NCBI RefSeq assembly: GCF_900141745.1
Contig: NZ_FSRM01000002.1
Span: forward strand, 3,534,001 to 3,598,000
Length of the DNA stretch: 64,000 nucleotides
From: Paraburkholderia phenazinium
GTDB lineage: Bacteria > Pseudomonadota > Gammaproteobacteria > Burkholderiales > Burkholderiaceae
Direction of reading: 5' to 3'
Shown here: positions 8,402 through 17,496 of the stretch, piece by piece
Numbering within the stretch: position 1 is the first letter of the stretch
Layout: each line of letters begins with the position of its first letter
Notes under the pieces: generated by a model
Told to the model about the DNA's origin: nothing
Seen by the model: only the letters and a program-made list of their open reading frames with translations
Databases searched by the model: none
Program-made: the position numbers and the translations under genes

Positions 8402-9679
8402 ATGCAAAGCTTTTACGAAGCCACCGTGGTTCGCCCCGAGCGGGCGTCTCTGTCCGGCAAGCGCGCCGCCGACGTATGCATTATCGGCGGCGGCCTCGCC
8501 GGTTTGTCGACAGCGCTTGGACTTGTCGAGCGCGGCGTGCGCGACGTGGTCGTGCTCGAAGCGCAGCACGTGGGGTTCGGCGCGTCCGGGCGCAACGGCG
8601 GTTTCGTGTTCGGCGGCTACAGCCTCGACTGCGCCGATCTGCTCAACGTCCTCGGACCTGCACGGGCTCGCGAGCTCTACGCGCTCACCACCGACGCGGT
8701 CGATCTGATGCGGCAGCGTATCAGGCGCTACGGGATCGAATGCGACGACACGCACGCCGGTGTGATTCTCGCGAACTGGTTCGACGAACCGGCACGCCTC
8801 GAGACGCAGCGGCGTCTGATGAAAGACTCGTTCGCTGTCGAGTGGGAGCCAGTCGACGCCGCCACGCTCGCCACGCAACTGAAAACGCGGCGCTATCACG
8901 GCGGCCTGCTGGAGCGCAACGCGTTCCACTTCCATCCGCTGAAGTATGTCCTCGGCGTCGCGGCTGCCGTTGCCGCGGCGGGCGCGCAAATCTACGAGCA
9001 CTCGCCAGTCGTACGGCTGCAGCGGCAGGGCAGCGGCTATCTGGTCGAAACCGCCAGCGGCGCCGTCGAGGCACGGCAAGTCGTGATGGCAGGCGGCGGC
9101 TACGCGCGCAACGTCTACCGCCAGGTTGAACGCGCTGTGCTGCCGATCGCCACCTACGTCATGGCGACAGAGCCGCTGGGCGAGCGTCTGAAAGAGGCGA
9201 TCAATACCGCCGCGGCAATCTACGACACGCGCTTCGCCTTCGACTACTACCGCCCGCTGCCCGACACGCGCATCCTCTGGGGCGGCCGGATCTCCGTGCG
9301 CAACCGCGAGCCGGAGGCCATCGCCAGGCTGCTGCGGGCCGATCTGCTGAAGGTCTATCCGCAACTGCACGACGTGCGAGTCGAGTATGCATGGGGCGGC
9401 CTGATGAGCTACGCGCGGCACAAGATGCCGCAGATTGGCCAGAGCGCCGACGGTGTCTGGTACGCGGTCGGCTTCGGCGGACACGGGATGGCTCCCACTA
9501 CCGTTTCAGGCGAACTGCTGGCGGCGGCGATTGCCGGCGAGCGGGCGGTCCCGGAAGCGTTCGCCACGTTCGGACTGACGCCCACGTTCGGCACGCTCGG
9601 GCTGGCCGCCGCGCAGTTGACCTACACCACCATGCAAGCCCGCGACGCTCTCGCGGCACGTCGCCGGACGCGTTCCTGA
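8402..9679 (+). CDS. FAD-dependent oxidoreductase, DAO family (gamma-glutamylputrescine oxidase-like)
   Basis: 425 residues. The N-terminal Rossmann FAD motif is VCIIGGGLAGLSTALGL (GxGxxG plus acid at VLEAQ), followed by GFGASGRNGGFVFGG, the signature of the PuuB/OrdL subgroup of DAO oxidases. The C-terminus has WGGLMSYARHKMPQIG and GFGGHGMAPT, the FAD-binding tail. The family deaminates N-methyl- or gamma-glutamyl-amine substrates with release of hydrogen peroxide or transfer to a carrier. No puu-type ligase, aldehyde dehydrogenase or hydrolase adjoins it, so the substrate is undecided. The TetR gene 117 bases downstream on the same strand may belong with it. Confidence 0.85.
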   Translation: MQSFYEATVVRPERASLSGKRAADVCIIGGGLAGLSTALGLVERGVRDVVVLEAQHVGFGASGRNGGFVFGGYSLDCADLLNVLGPARARELYALTTDAVDLMRQRIRRYGIECDDTHAGVILANWFDEPARLETQRRLMKDSFAVEWEPVDAATLATQLKTRRYHGGLLERNAFHFHPLKYVLGVAAAVAAAGAQIYEHSPVVRLQRQGSGYLVETASGAVEARQVVMAGGGYARNVYRQVERAVLPIATYVMATEPLGERLKEAINTAAAIYDTRFAFDYYRPLPDTRILWGGRISVRNREPEAIARLLRADLLKVYPQLHDVRVEYAWGGLMSYARHKMPQIGQSADGVWYAVGFGGHGMAPTTVSGELLAAAIAGERAVPEAFATFGLTPTFGTLGLAAAQLTYTTMQARDALAARRRTRS

Positions 9680-9796
9680 TACCCTCCGCCGCGCGCCCGA
9701 CATCGCACCGCAAACCCGCCGCAGGCGGTAAAACGCAGCAACAAGCGCCGATTTTCGCCATGCTAGAATGCGCCGTCATCGCCGCTTAAGCACACA

Positions 9797-10498
9797 ATGA
9801 AAAAGGGAAGCAAGGCCGCCGCGCCGGATCAGAGCGGCATCCCGTCCGAACCTCGGGGCAGCGACGCCCGTCGCAAGTACGATCCCGAAGAGACGAAACG
9901 CAACATCCTCGAAGTCGCCACCCAGGAGTTTTCCGCCATGGGGCTGACCGGTGCGCGCGTGGACGCGATCGCCGAGCGCACCAACACCACCAAGCGGATG
10001 CTGTACTACTACTTCGAGAGCAAGGAAGGCTTGTACCAGGCCGTGCTCGAGAAGGTGTACGGCGACATTCGTGCGCTCGAACAGGATCTGCACGTCAGCG
10101 AACTCGATCCCGTGGAAGGGATGCGCAAGCTGGTCGAATTTACTTTCGATTATCACGACCGTCATCGCGACTTCGTGCGCCTCATTACCATCGAGAACAT
10201 TCACGGCGCCAAGTATGTCGAGCAGTTGAAGACGTTCAAAAACCGCAACGCGAGTGCGATCGAAACCATCGAAGATCTGCTGGCGCGCGGCGTCGCAAGC
10301 GGGCAGTTTCGCAGCGACGTGGATGCGATCGATCTGCACCTGCTGATCAGCTCGCTGTGCTTTCACCGGATCGGCAATCGCCATACGTTCGGCACCGCGT
10401 TTGGTCGCGATCCGTCGCATCCGCGTCTGCGCACGCGGCACCGGGCCATGGTGGTCGACGCCGTGCTGCGCTTCGTGCGCAACGAAGCGCAACACTGA
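9797..10498 (+). CDS. TetR/AcrR-family transcriptional regulator
   Basis: 233 residues. A 30-residue flexible N-terminus precedes the TetR helix-turn-helix (ETKRNILEVATQEFSAMG, TNTTKRMLYYYFESKEGLY), then an all-helical ligand and dimerisation domain. It sits between an FAD oxidoreductase and the convergent quinate/shikimate MFS gene, so either could be its target. TetR regulators are common next to Burkholderia quinate clusters, which favours the latter (inference). Its operator may be the near-palindrome in the divergent aroQ/qsuB gap. Confidence 0.87.
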   Translation: MKKGSKAAAPDQSGIPSEPRGSDARRKYDPEETKRNILEVATQEFSAMGLTGARVDAIAERTNTTKRMLYYYFESKEGLYQAVLEKVYGDIRALEQDLHVSELDPVEGMRKLVEFTFDYHDRHRDFVRLITIENIHGAKYVEQLKTFKNRNASAIETIEDLLARGVASGQFRSDVDAIDLHLLISSLCFHRIGNRHTFGTAFGRDPSHPRLRTRHRAMVVDAVLRFVRNEAQH

Positions 10499-10531
10499 CG
10501 CGCGCTGCCGGACAGGCGCGCGCTGGCTGGC

Positions 10532-11902
10532 TTAATCGGTCAGCACGATCCGCTTGATATCGCCGACGATAAAGATGTACGACAGTGCGCCGATCAGCGC
10601 GATCGCGCCGATGAACACCAGCGCGCCGACGAACGAGCCGGTCCACGCCACGATCAGCCCCACCGCCAGCGGCGTAATGATCCCAGCCAGATTCGCCGCA
10701 AAGTTGAAGATGCCGCCCGTCACGCCGAGCAGGCCGTCCGGTGCGATGTCCGAGACGAGCGTCCAGCCGAGCGCCGCCATCCCCTGCGCAAAGAACGCCA
10801 CAGACAGAATCACGATCACAGTCACGTTGCTTTCGACGTAGTTGGCCAGCACGATCGTCGAGGCAAGCAGCAGCCCGGCGATGATCGGCAGCTTGCGCGC
10901 CACGTTCGGCGAGACGCCGCGCCGCAGCAGCCAGTCCGAAAACGTGCCGCCGAACATCACGCCGATCGACGCTGCAATGAACGGCATGATCGCGAAGAAG
11001 CCGATCTTGAGCCAGGCCATATGACGCTCGGTGGCCAGATAGGTCGGGAACCAAGTGAGGAAGAACACCAGCGTCGAATTGCCGGCGAACTGGCCGAGAC
11101 AGATGCCGGTGAGCTGGCGATGCTTGAGCAGTTGTCCAATGGTGCGCCACTCGAAGCCGCCCGACTTCGGCTTCGCTTCGCCCGTGTTGTTCTTGCGATG
11201 GGTAAGGCCGCCGCCTGCTTCGATGTAATCGAGTTCCGCCGCGTTGGCCGCCGGATGATCGCGCGGTTCGCGGTAGCAGAACCACCAGACGAGGCCAAAC
11301 ACCAGGCCTACGGCACCCACCACGTAGAACAGCGAGCGCCAGCCGAACGCACCCATCAGCGCGAACAGGAATGGGCTGAAGAACGCGAGGCCGATATATT
11401 CGCCGACGGTGTAGGTGCCCGTCGCCATCGCCCGCTCGCTTTGCGGAAACCAGGTCGCCACGACGCGGCTGTTGGTCGGAAAGCACGGCGACTCTGCGAC
11501 CCCCAATCCAAGCCGGAATGCAAACAGCGGCGCAATGCCGTGCACCAGTCCCTGGGCGAGCGTGCACAGGGACCAGAACGTCATCGACAGAAAGTACGTG
11601 ACCTTGCTGCCGAAGCGGTCGAGAAACAGTCCACCCGGAATCTGCGACGCCACGTAGCTCCACGAGAAAACCGAAAACATCAGGCCCATCAACGCTGCAT
11701 TGATGCCCAGTTCCTTCGTCAGCTGCGGCGCCGCGATGCCGAGCACGGTACGGTCGAGATAGTTGATCATCGTACCGATCGCGAGCAGCGCGAGGATGCG
11801 GTAGCGCACCTTTGTACGGCGCGCGCCGGCCACGGCGGCGTTAGCGGTCTGCGGGCCCGGCTCCGGAAGATCGGAATGGGCGGAATGAAGCGGATGCGGC
11901 AT
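10532..11902 (-). CDS. MFS transporter, anion:cation symporter (ACS) type, probable quinate/shikimate uptake
   Basis: 456 residues with 12 predicted membrane spans. ACS-family features include IGTMINYLDRTVLGIAAP in helix 1 and GGLFLDRFGSKV in the 2-3 loop. ATG 11902 is chosen because AAGGAG sits six bases before it; an ATG 15 bases upstream has no such site. It leads nowhere downstream but lies just after the dehydrogenase/dehydroquinase pair on the same strand with a short gap, consistent with uptake of the hydroaromatic substrate of that pathway. Substrate assignment is by context. Confidence 0.82.
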   Translation of the reverse strand: MPHPLHSAHSDLPEPGPQTANAAVAGARRTKVRYRILALLAIGTMINYLDRTVLGIAAPQLTKELGINAALMGLMFSVFSWSYVASQIPGGLFLDRFGSKVTYFLSMTFWSLCTLAQGLVHGIAPLFAFRLGLGVAESPCFPTNSRVVATWFPQSERAMATGTYTVGEYIGLAFFSPFLFALMGAFGWRSLFYVVGAVGLVFGLVWWFCYREPRDHPAANAAELDYIEAGGGLTHRKNNTGEAKPKSGGFEWRTIGQLLKHRQLTGICLGQFAGNSTLVFFLTWFPTYLATERHMAWLKIGFFAIMPFIAASIGVMFGGTFSDWLLRRGVSPNVARKLPIIAGLLLASTIVLANYVESNVTVIVILSVAFFAQGMAALGWTLVSDIAPDGLLGVTGGIFNFAANLAGIITPLAVGLIVAWTGSFVGALVFIGAIALIGALSYIFIVGDIKRIVLTD

Positions 11903-11951
11903 CTTTGTCTCCTTCATGTCTCGTTAGATTTGCGGCACGGCCGGCCGCTGT

Positions 11952-12821
11952 CTACTCGCGCGGCAACAGCGTCTGGAAGTGAGCGAACATCCGCTCGGCA
12001 TCCGGCTCCAGTCCGGTAAAGATGCGGAAGGCGTCGACCGCCTGATAGACCGCCATGCCGCCACCGGACAGCGTGCGGCAACCCGCTGCTTCGGCCGCCT
12101 GCAACAGTGCTGTACGAATCGGGAAATAGACGATATCGGCCACCCACAAGCCGCTGTGCAGCAACTCAGCCGGCAGCGGCATGCCGGGCAACTTGGCCAT
12201 GCCGGTCGGCGTCGCATGGATCAGGCCGTTGGCGTGGGCGAGCGCATCCGCAAGCGAGTCGCCTGCACGCACGATCGAAGCGGGGAAGCGCGCCTGCAAT
12301 TCATCGGCGAGGATGTGCGCGCGGGACGCGTCCACATCGAACAGCGTCAGCGCCTGCGCACCCATCTGCAATGCCGCATGGGCGACGGCCGCACCCGCGC
12401 CGCCTGCGCCCAGTTGCACGACGCGTTTGAGCGATACGTCCGGCAAACCTCGCTCGAAGGCCCGGGCAAAACCGGACCAGTCGGTGTTGTGGCCGATACG
12501 CTTGCCGTCCTTCAGCAGTACTGTGTTGACGGCGCCTAACGCATGAGCGTCAGGAGATAGTTCGTCCAGCAGAGGAATGATCTGCTGCTTGCATGGGTAC
12601 GTGACGTTCAGGCCGTTGAAACCCATCCGCTCGGCCGCGACGAGAATGTCGGGCAACGCGGAGACGTCGACCTTCAGCGCTTCCAGATCGATACGGCGAT
12701 ACACGTAACGCAGACCGAGCTGGCTACCCTCTTCCTCATGCATCGCCGGTGTCAGCGAACCGCCGATGCCGGAGCCGATCAGCCCGACCAGATACGATTT
12801 GTTGCTAGCCGACATCGTCAT
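11952..12821 (-). CDS. aroE: Quinate/shikimate dehydrogenase, QsuD-type (AroE family)
   Basis: 289 residues. The sequence has [13 protein letters not shown] in place of the SxS..HN segment of biosynthetic AroE, then [12 protein letters not shown] (catalytic Lys), [14 protein letters not shown] (catalytic Asp) and the nucleotide-binding [13 protein letters not shown]. The C-terminal [17 protein letters not shown] is nearly that of Corynebacterium QsuD. The family oxidises quinate to 3-dehydroquinate and/or shikimate to 3-dehydroshikimate with NAD. ATG 12821 overlaps the aroQ stop by four bases (ATGA). A longer frame reaching 13166 is an artefact of reading antisense to aroQ. A role in catabolism rather than aromatic biosynthesis follows from the neighbours. 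Confidence 0.87.
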   Translation of the reverse strand: MTMSASNKSYLVGLIGSGIGGSLTPAMHEEEGSQLGLRYVYRRIDLEALKVDVSALPDILVAAERMGFNGLNVTYPCKQQIIPLLDELSPDAHALGAVNTVLLKDGKRIGHNTDWSGFARAFERGLPDVSLKRVVQLGAGGAGAAVAHAALQMGAQALTLFDVDASRAHILADELQARFPASIVRAGDSLADALAHANGLIHATPTGMAKLPGMPLPAELLHSGLWVADIVYFPIRTALLQAAEAAGCRTLSGGGMAVYQAVDAFRIFTGLEPDAERMFAHFQTLLPRE

Positions 12822-13273
12822 TTTGCAGCCCTCGCCTTCAGAATCACCGCCATCCGTTCCAGTGCCAGCACGTAGCCCTGCGTGCCGCAGCCGATGATCA
12901 CCGCCTCGGCAATCGGCGACACATACGAGTGATGCCGGAACGCTTCGCGGCGATGCACATTCGAAATGTGCACTTCGATCACCGGCTTCTCGATCGCGGT
13001 CAGTGCATCGGCCAGTGCCACGGACGTATGCGTATACGCCGCAGGATTGATGATCACGCCGTCCACCATGGTACGGGCCGCGTGCAGCCAGTCGATCAGT
13101 TGATGCTCCGCGTTCGACTGGCAGAAGTCGAGCGCCAGATCGAGCCGCTGTGCTGCGTCGCGGCACATGCGCCCCACGTCTTCGAGCGTTTCGGAGCCGT
13201 AAATGGCCGGTTCACGCGTGCCAAGCAGATTGAGATTCGGTCCGTTCAGGACCAGTACCGAGGCGAAACTCAT
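12818..13273 (-). CDS. aroQ: 3-dehydroquinate dehydratase, type II
   Basis: 151 residues, standard for the small type II dehydroquinase. Recognised motifs are [15 protein letters not shown] with the flexible loop after it, [14 protein letters not shown], the [17 protein letters not shown] segment, and [19 protein letters not shown]. It converts 3-dehydroquinate to 3-dehydroshikimate. ATG 13273 is preferred to an upstream GTG because GGAG lies about eight bases before it. First gene of a minus-strand operon with the overlapping dehydrogenase, divergent from the qsuB-like gene, so here it probably serves quinate degradation. Confidence 0.93.
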   Translation of the reverse strand: MSFASVLVLNGPNLNLLGTREPAIYGSETLEDVGRMCRDAAQRLDLALDFCQSNAEHQLIDWLHAARTMVDGVIINPAAYTHTSVALADALTAIEKPVIEVHISNVHRREAFRHHSYVSPIAEAVIIGCGTQGYVLALERMAVILKARAAK

Positions 13274-13383
13274 TGCAGCCACTCCATAAGATCAGTGCAC
13301 AGGTCAGGCGGCCGGCGCGCGGCCGCTTTTCCCCATCATGGCGCTAGTGTGCGCCCGATCGACAGTTTGGTCTTCTGGGGTTT

Positions 13384-13415
13384 ATACGAATTTGTACGAT
13401 CTAGTTAGTTTGTAT
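13384..13415. promoter_or_regulatory. Candidate operator in the aroQ/qsuB divergent gap
   Basis: An AT-rich patch contains the near-palindrome ATACGAATTTGTAC (13384-13397) and a second copy of its right half, TTTGTAT (13409-13415), 18 bases after TTTGTAC. TACGA also repeats with a 10-base step. The size fits a TetR-type operator; the assignment is inference. Confidence 0.35.
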
Positions 13416-13513
13416 AGAATCACGAAAAATCCAGCTAATGTGGCGGATAGCGCCCCTTGAGTCGATACTCATAGGTAACGGATTGGTCCATTTCTCGCTT
13501 GCAGGAGCCGTTG

Positions 13514-15409
13514 ATGCAAACTTCGATCGCCACCGTTTCGATTAGTGGAACACTGGTAGAGAAGCTGACCGCGATTCAGGCGGCGGGCTTCGACGGCGTC
13601 GAGATCTTCGAGAACGACCTGCTCTATTTCGACGGCTCGCCCGCCGACGTGCGCCGCATCGCCGCCGATCTCGGTCTGAAAATCATGCTGTTCCAGCCGT
13701 TTCGCGATTTCGAGGGCGTGAGCGCCGAGCGGCTCGCGCGCAATCTCGATCGCGTGAAGCGCAAGTTCGATCTGATGCATGAACTGGGCACCGACCGCAT
13801 TCTGGTCTGCAGCAATGTGCAGGCGGATACGCTGCGCGACGACGCGCTGATCGTCGATCAGCTGGGCGCGCTTGCGCTGGCGGCGGAGCAGGCGGATGTG
13901 ATTGCCGGTTACGAGGCGCTCGCCTGGGGGCGTCATGTGAATTCGTACCGGCATGCGTGGCGGCTCGTGGATGCCGTCGGTCATCCGAATCTCGGCATCG
14001 TGCTCGACAGCTTCCATACGCTGTCGATCGACGATCCGGTGGACGAGATTGCGGCCATTCCAGGCGAGCGCATCACCTTCGTGCAGATCGCCGATGCGCC
14101 CAGGCTGGCGATGGATGTGCTCGAATGGAGCCGCCACTATCGCTGCTTTCCGGGCCAGGGCGATTTTGATGTTGCGGGGTTTACTGCGCGTGTGGTCGAA
14201 ACCGGCTACCAGGGGCCGCTTTCGCTCGAGATTTTCAACGATGGATTTCGCGCAGCACCCACGGCAGCGACCGCAGCGGACGGGCATCGTTCGTTGCTGT
14301 TTCTCGAGGAGCAGACGCGTGCGAAGCTGGATCAGCAGGGCCACAGCAAGCAGCGGACCGAACAGCTCTATCAACCGTCTCCTGCCCCTGCTCACATCGG
14401 TTTTCAGTTCCTCGAATTCGCAGTGGACGACGCGGCACGCACGCATCTCGCCGACTGGCTCGGCAAACTCGGTTTCCGCAATGCCGGACGGCATCGCTCC
14501 AAGGACGTCACGTTGTATCAGCACGGCGCCGCTTCGATCGTGCTGAACGCCGAGGCCGATTCGTTCGCCAGCGCGTTCTTTCAGCAACACGGACTGTCGT
14601 TGTGCGCGTCGGCGCTGCGCGTCGACGACGCGAGACTCGCGTTCGAGCGCGCGGCCGGGTTTGGATATGCGCCGTTCTCGGGCCAGGTCGGACCGAACGA
14701 GCGCGTGCTGCCCGCCGTGCGCGCGCCGGATGGCAGCCTCAACTACTTCGTCGACGAAACGCCCGACGAACCCACCCTGTTCGAAGCCGATTTCCTGTTG
14801 GACAAAAGCGGCAATATTGCCGAACCTGCGCTTCTGACAGACATCGACCACGTCGTGCTGTCGCTGCCCGCGGACTCACTCGATACGTGGGTGCTGTTCT
14901 TCCGCACGGCCTTCGGCTTCGAGGCGGAGCCGAGCTGGCTGGTGCCCGATCCGTACGGCCTCGTGCGCAGCCGGGCGTTACGCAGCCGCGACGGCTCGGT
15001 GCGCATCGCGCTGAACGCTTCAGTGGATCGGCATACGGCCGTGGCGGAGGCGTTGCACGCCTACCGCGGCTCCGGCCTGAATCACGTGGCGTTCCGCACA
15101 GACGACATCTTCTCGGCGATTCCTCGATTCGTCGAAGCCGGTCTGCCGATCCTGCGAATCCCGCGCAACTACTACGACGATCTCGCCGCTCGCTACGCGC
15201 TGCCGGACGAGACGATCGAAGCCCTGCGCGCCCGCAACATTCTCTACGACCGCGACGAACGCGGCGGCGAGTTCTTCCACACCTACACCGCACAACTCGA
15301 TCAACGCTTCTTCCTCGAAATCGTCGAACGACGCGGCGGCTACGACGGCTACGGCGCTGGGAACGCCGCGGTCCGTCTGGCTGCACAGGCACAGCACCGC
15401 AAGCAGTAG
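13514..15409 (+). CDS. 3-dehydroshikimate dehydratase, QsuB-like fusion with 4-HPPD/VOC domain
   Basis: 631 residues in two parts. The N-terminal half is a xylose-isomerase-like TIM barrel (about 1-270; ETFQ-like FDGVEIFENDL, GFHxLSIDD-type SFHTLSIDDPVDE, QGDFD metal-site region). The C-terminal half is a vicinal-oxygen-chelate domain of the 4-hydroxyphenylpyruvate dioxygenase family (FQFLEFAVDD, IDHVVLSLP, HVAFRTDDIF, FLEIVERRGGYDGYG). This matches Pseudomonas QuiC/QsuB, which dehydrates 3-dehydroshikimate to protocatechuate. ATG 13514 has CAGGAG seven bases upstream, while an upstream TTG does not. Divergent from aroQ and followed by a porin, it completes the route quinate to protocatechuate. 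Confidence 0.9.
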   Translation: MQTSIATVSISGTLVEKLTAIQAAGFDGVEIFENDLLYFDGSPADVRRIAADLGLKIMLFQPFRDFEGVSAERLARNLDRVKRKFDLMHELGTDRILVCSNVQADTLRDDALIVDQLGALALAAEQADVIAGYEALAWGRHVNSYRHAWRLVDAVGHPNLGIVLDSFHTLSIDDPVDEIAAIPGERITFVQIADAPRLAMDVLEWSRHYRCFPGQGDFDVAGFTARVVETGYQGPLSLEIFNDGFRAAPTAATAADGHRSLLFLEEQTRAKLDQQGHSKQRTEQLYQPSPAPAHIGFQFLEFAVDDAARTHLADWLGKLGFRNAGRHRSKDVTLYQHGAASIVLNAEADSFASAFFQQHGLSLCASALRVDDARLAFERAAGFGYAPFSGQVGPNERVLPAVRAPDGSLNYFVDETPDEPTLFEADFLLDKSGNIAEPALLTDIDHVVLSLPADSLDTWVLFFRTAFGFEAEPSWLVPDPYGLVRSRALRSRDGSVRIALNASVDRHTAVAEALHAYRGSGLNHVAFRTDDIFSAIPRFVEAGLPILRIPRNYYDDLAARYALPDETIEALRARNILYDRDERGGEFFHTYTAQLDQRFFLEIVERRGGYDGYGAGNAAVRLAAQAQHRKQ

Positions 15410-15420
15410 ATCAACCAGGC

Positions 15421-15459
15421 AGCGCCCCGAGGGGCGTTCAACCAGACCCTGGCATTTTT
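15421..15459 (+). terminator. Weak terminator-like structure after qsuB-like gene
   Basis: A compact CGCC...GGCG stem (15423-15436) is followed by a second small stem CCAG-ACC-CTGG (15442-15452) and then CATTTTT. It would separate the dehydratase transcript from the porin transcript, but the stems are short. Confidence 0.35.
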
Positions 15460-15579
15460 AGAAAGATGTACCCGAGCACCGAAGCAGTGTTCGGTCAGTT
15501 ACGGGCCGCGACAGGCCACGTACAAAAAATCAACGCTTTACCTTGGCGATCTTTTCTCACAACGAAGGAGACACAGTCG

Positions 15580-16761
15580 ATGAAGCAGTCCCGTAGCACA
15601 CTCACCAAACTCGCCTTTACGGCCAGCGCAACCCTCCTCGCCAGTCCGGCTTTCGCGCAAAGCAGCGTCACGCTGTACGGCGCAGTGGACGACGCAATTG
15701 TCTATGCCAACAACCAGAAGGGCGCGTCGAACGTCTATCTGCGCCAGGGCAACCTGTATGCGTCGAAATGGGGTCTGCGCGGTGTCGAGGACATTGGCGG
15801 CGGCACCACCGTCGTCTTCGATCTGCAGAACGGTTTCGATCCGAATACCGGTGCCCTGTCGTCGTCCACGCAGATCTTCAACCGCCAGGCGTATATCGGC
15901 ATGCAAAACCCGATGTACGGCACGTTCACCGTGGGTCGGCAATATACGACGTATTACCAGTTCGTGGGACCGCTCGCTTCTTCCAACTGGCTGACCGGCG
16001 CGACCGGCGCGCATCCGGGCGATATCGACGGACTCGACACGACGATCCGCATCAACAATTCGCTGATCTACACCACACCGAACTGGAACGGCCTGCAAGC
16101 GAGCGGCATGTACGCGCTGGGCGGTATTGCCGGCAGCACCGGCAAGGGCGAGACGATCAGCGCCGGCGTGCGCTACACCACCGGCCCAGTCAATCTCGCC
16201 GCGGGCTATCTGCGCATGGACAACGCGCAAGAGACCACCGGCTTCGATGCGGCTTCGACAGGCAGTTTCGGCACCTCGTCGCTCAACACCGGTTACGTGT
16301 CGGCGAAGGCGCTCCAGCACATCGCAGCGGCAGCCGACTATACGATCGGCAACCTGATGATGGGTCTCACGTACACCAACGTGCAATACGTAGCGGGCGG
16401 CCGTTCCATCTTCCACGACACCGCGATCTTCAATACCTACGCCGCACTGGCCACCTACCGCTTCGCACCGGACTTCGACGTGGCCGGCGCATTCTCGTAC
16501 ACGCTGGCATCGCAAGCCAACAGCATCACCAGCGCCGCGCGCTATCAGCAGTATTCGCTCAAGCAGACTTATCACCTGTCGAAGCGCACCTCGCTGTACG
16601 CAGTGCAGGCCTATCAGCGAGCTAGCGGCGAGACGCTCGGTTCGAAGGGAGCGGGCAACATCGTCGAGGCGACGCCGGCGGTCGGCGACTCGCAGAACTC
16701 GACGCCGTCGTCGACGAACGCGCAGTTCGTCGGCATGTTCGGTATCGCGATCCTCTTTTAA
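15580..16761 (+). CDS. Gram-negative outer-membrane porin (Burkholderia OpcP/Porin_4 type)
   Basis: 393 residues. A signal peptide with cleavage at SPAFA-QSSV precedes the classic betaproteobacterial porin start SSVTLYGAVDDAIVYANN. Downstream are KWGLRGVEDIGGGT, FNRQAYIGMQNPMYGTFTVGRQY and the terminal aromatic GMFGIAILF required for outer-membrane insertion. AAGGAG (15565-15570) precedes ATG 15580; a much longer open frame reaching into the dehydratase gene is not coding. It follows the quinate island on the same strand and may give the substrate passage through the outer membrane, although porins of this type are usually general. Confidence 0.93.
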   Translation: MKQSRSTLTKLAFTASATLLASPAFAQSSVTLYGAVDDAIVYANNQKGASNVYLRQGNLYASKWGLRGVEDIGGGTTVVFDLQNGFDPNTGALSSSTQIFNRQAYIGMQNPMYGTFTVGRQYTTYYQFVGPLASSNWLTGATGAHPGDIDGLDTTIRINNSLIYTTPNWNGLQASGMYALGGIAGSTGKGETISAGVRYTTGPVNLAAGYLRMDNAQETTGFDAASTGSFGTSSLNTGYVSAKALQHIAAAADYTIGNLMMGLTYTNVQYVAGGRSIFHDTAIFNTYAALATYRFAPDFDVAGAFSYTLASQANSITSAARYQQYSLKQTYHLSKRTSLYAVQAYQRASGETLGSKGAGNIVEATPAVGDSQNSTPSSTNAQFVGMFGIAILF

Positions 16762-16821
16762 AAGACGGCTGGGCAGGTTTGTGCCGCGCGCGGGGTCGGC
16801 CATGCGTGAGCTTGAACGCGT

Positions 16822-16848
16822 TTTACGGATGCTTTACTTAGGCTTTAC
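16822..16848 (+). promoter_or_regulatory. Three TTTAC direct repeats with 11-base period
   Basis: TTTAC occurs at 16822, 16833 and 16844; two are in the longer form GCTTTAC. An 11-base period is the helical spacing of OmpR/PhoB-type regulator boxes. It lies about 180 bases before the small lipoprotein gene and 60 after the porin. Confidence 0.3.
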
Positions 16849-17026
16849 ATGCGTTCAGGGTTTCGCAAGGTTCCCCCGGCGTCCGCGTCTTCCGAGGGGC
16901 ACGCTTTTTGCGCCGATATAATGGCGTTTGATCCGCCATCCGCCACCTGACGCGGCGCGCTATCCGCGGCCGACGCCCGTCCGGCGCCGCCCCGCAGGCC
17001 GCGAGGACCGATACCCCTGGAGACCT

Positions 17027-17356
17027 ATGAAGAAGTTTGCCGTAGTCCTGTCCGTTCCCCTGCTGCTCAGCGCGTGTGCCTATTTCCAGAATCCGGATTC
17101 GGGCGAGCCCGTGATCGACGGCAACACGCAGCGCCCCGTAAGCGACGTGGTGGCGTGCATGACGCAGGAAGCCGCCAAACACAACGCGACGTTCAAGACC
17201 ACGCCGTTGCCCGAAGGGCAAATGCTCGATTTCGGCGACTCGAACGTCGTCAAGATCCGCGCCGACAACGGCGCTACCACCTACCGCTTTTACGCGGGCA
17301 AACGTCACGCCAGCAACCTGTGGATCGAAGGCGCGAGCAAAACCTGCGCTCCGTGA
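17027..17356 (+). CDS. Small putative lipoprotein
   Basis: 109 residues. The N-terminus MKKFAVVLSVPLLLSAC is a lipoprotein signal with lipobox LLSAC and lipidation at Cys17 (next residues AYF). The mature part holds two further cysteines (VACMTQEA and SKTCAP), which could form a disulfide in the periplasm. No catalytic motif or known domain is recognised. ATG 17027 is supported by CTGGAGA immediately upstream; a longer frame from 16928 lacks a signal sequence. It appears to be transcribed alone. Confidence 0.75.
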   Translation: MKKFAVVLSVPLLLSACAYFQNPDSGEPVIDGNTQRPVSDVVACMTQEAAKHNATFKTTPLPEGQMLDFGDSNVVKIRADNGATTYRFYAGKRHASNLWIEGASKTCAP

Positions 17357-17496
17357 CATTCCTGTGACGTAAGTGCCGGTAATCGACGCGACATCGAATG
17401 CAACACATTCCTACCGAATGAGGCTCGAGTCTTAAGAATCGTTTAAGACTTGGGCCCCATGATCCACCGGACAATGAAAAGCTGGAGGTGGATATC

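Noticed and set aside
11952..13166. A 404-codon version of the shikimate/quinate dehydrogenase
   Set aside because: The N-terminal 115 codons lie within the aroQ gene in another frame and have no AroE homology. ATG 12821 overlaps the aroQ stop by four bases.
13469..14851. Long minus-strand frame opposite the QsuB-like gene
   Set aside because: It mirrors the codon structure of the plus-strand gene, has no ribosome site and no recognisable motif. Such shadows are common in high-GC DNA.
14602..16761. A 719-codon open frame spanning the dehydratase and porin genes, suggesting a fusion
   Set aside because: The first part is an alternative frame of the dehydratase gene with arginine-rich low-complexity translation. 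The porin has its own signal peptide, ribosome site and ATG at 15580.
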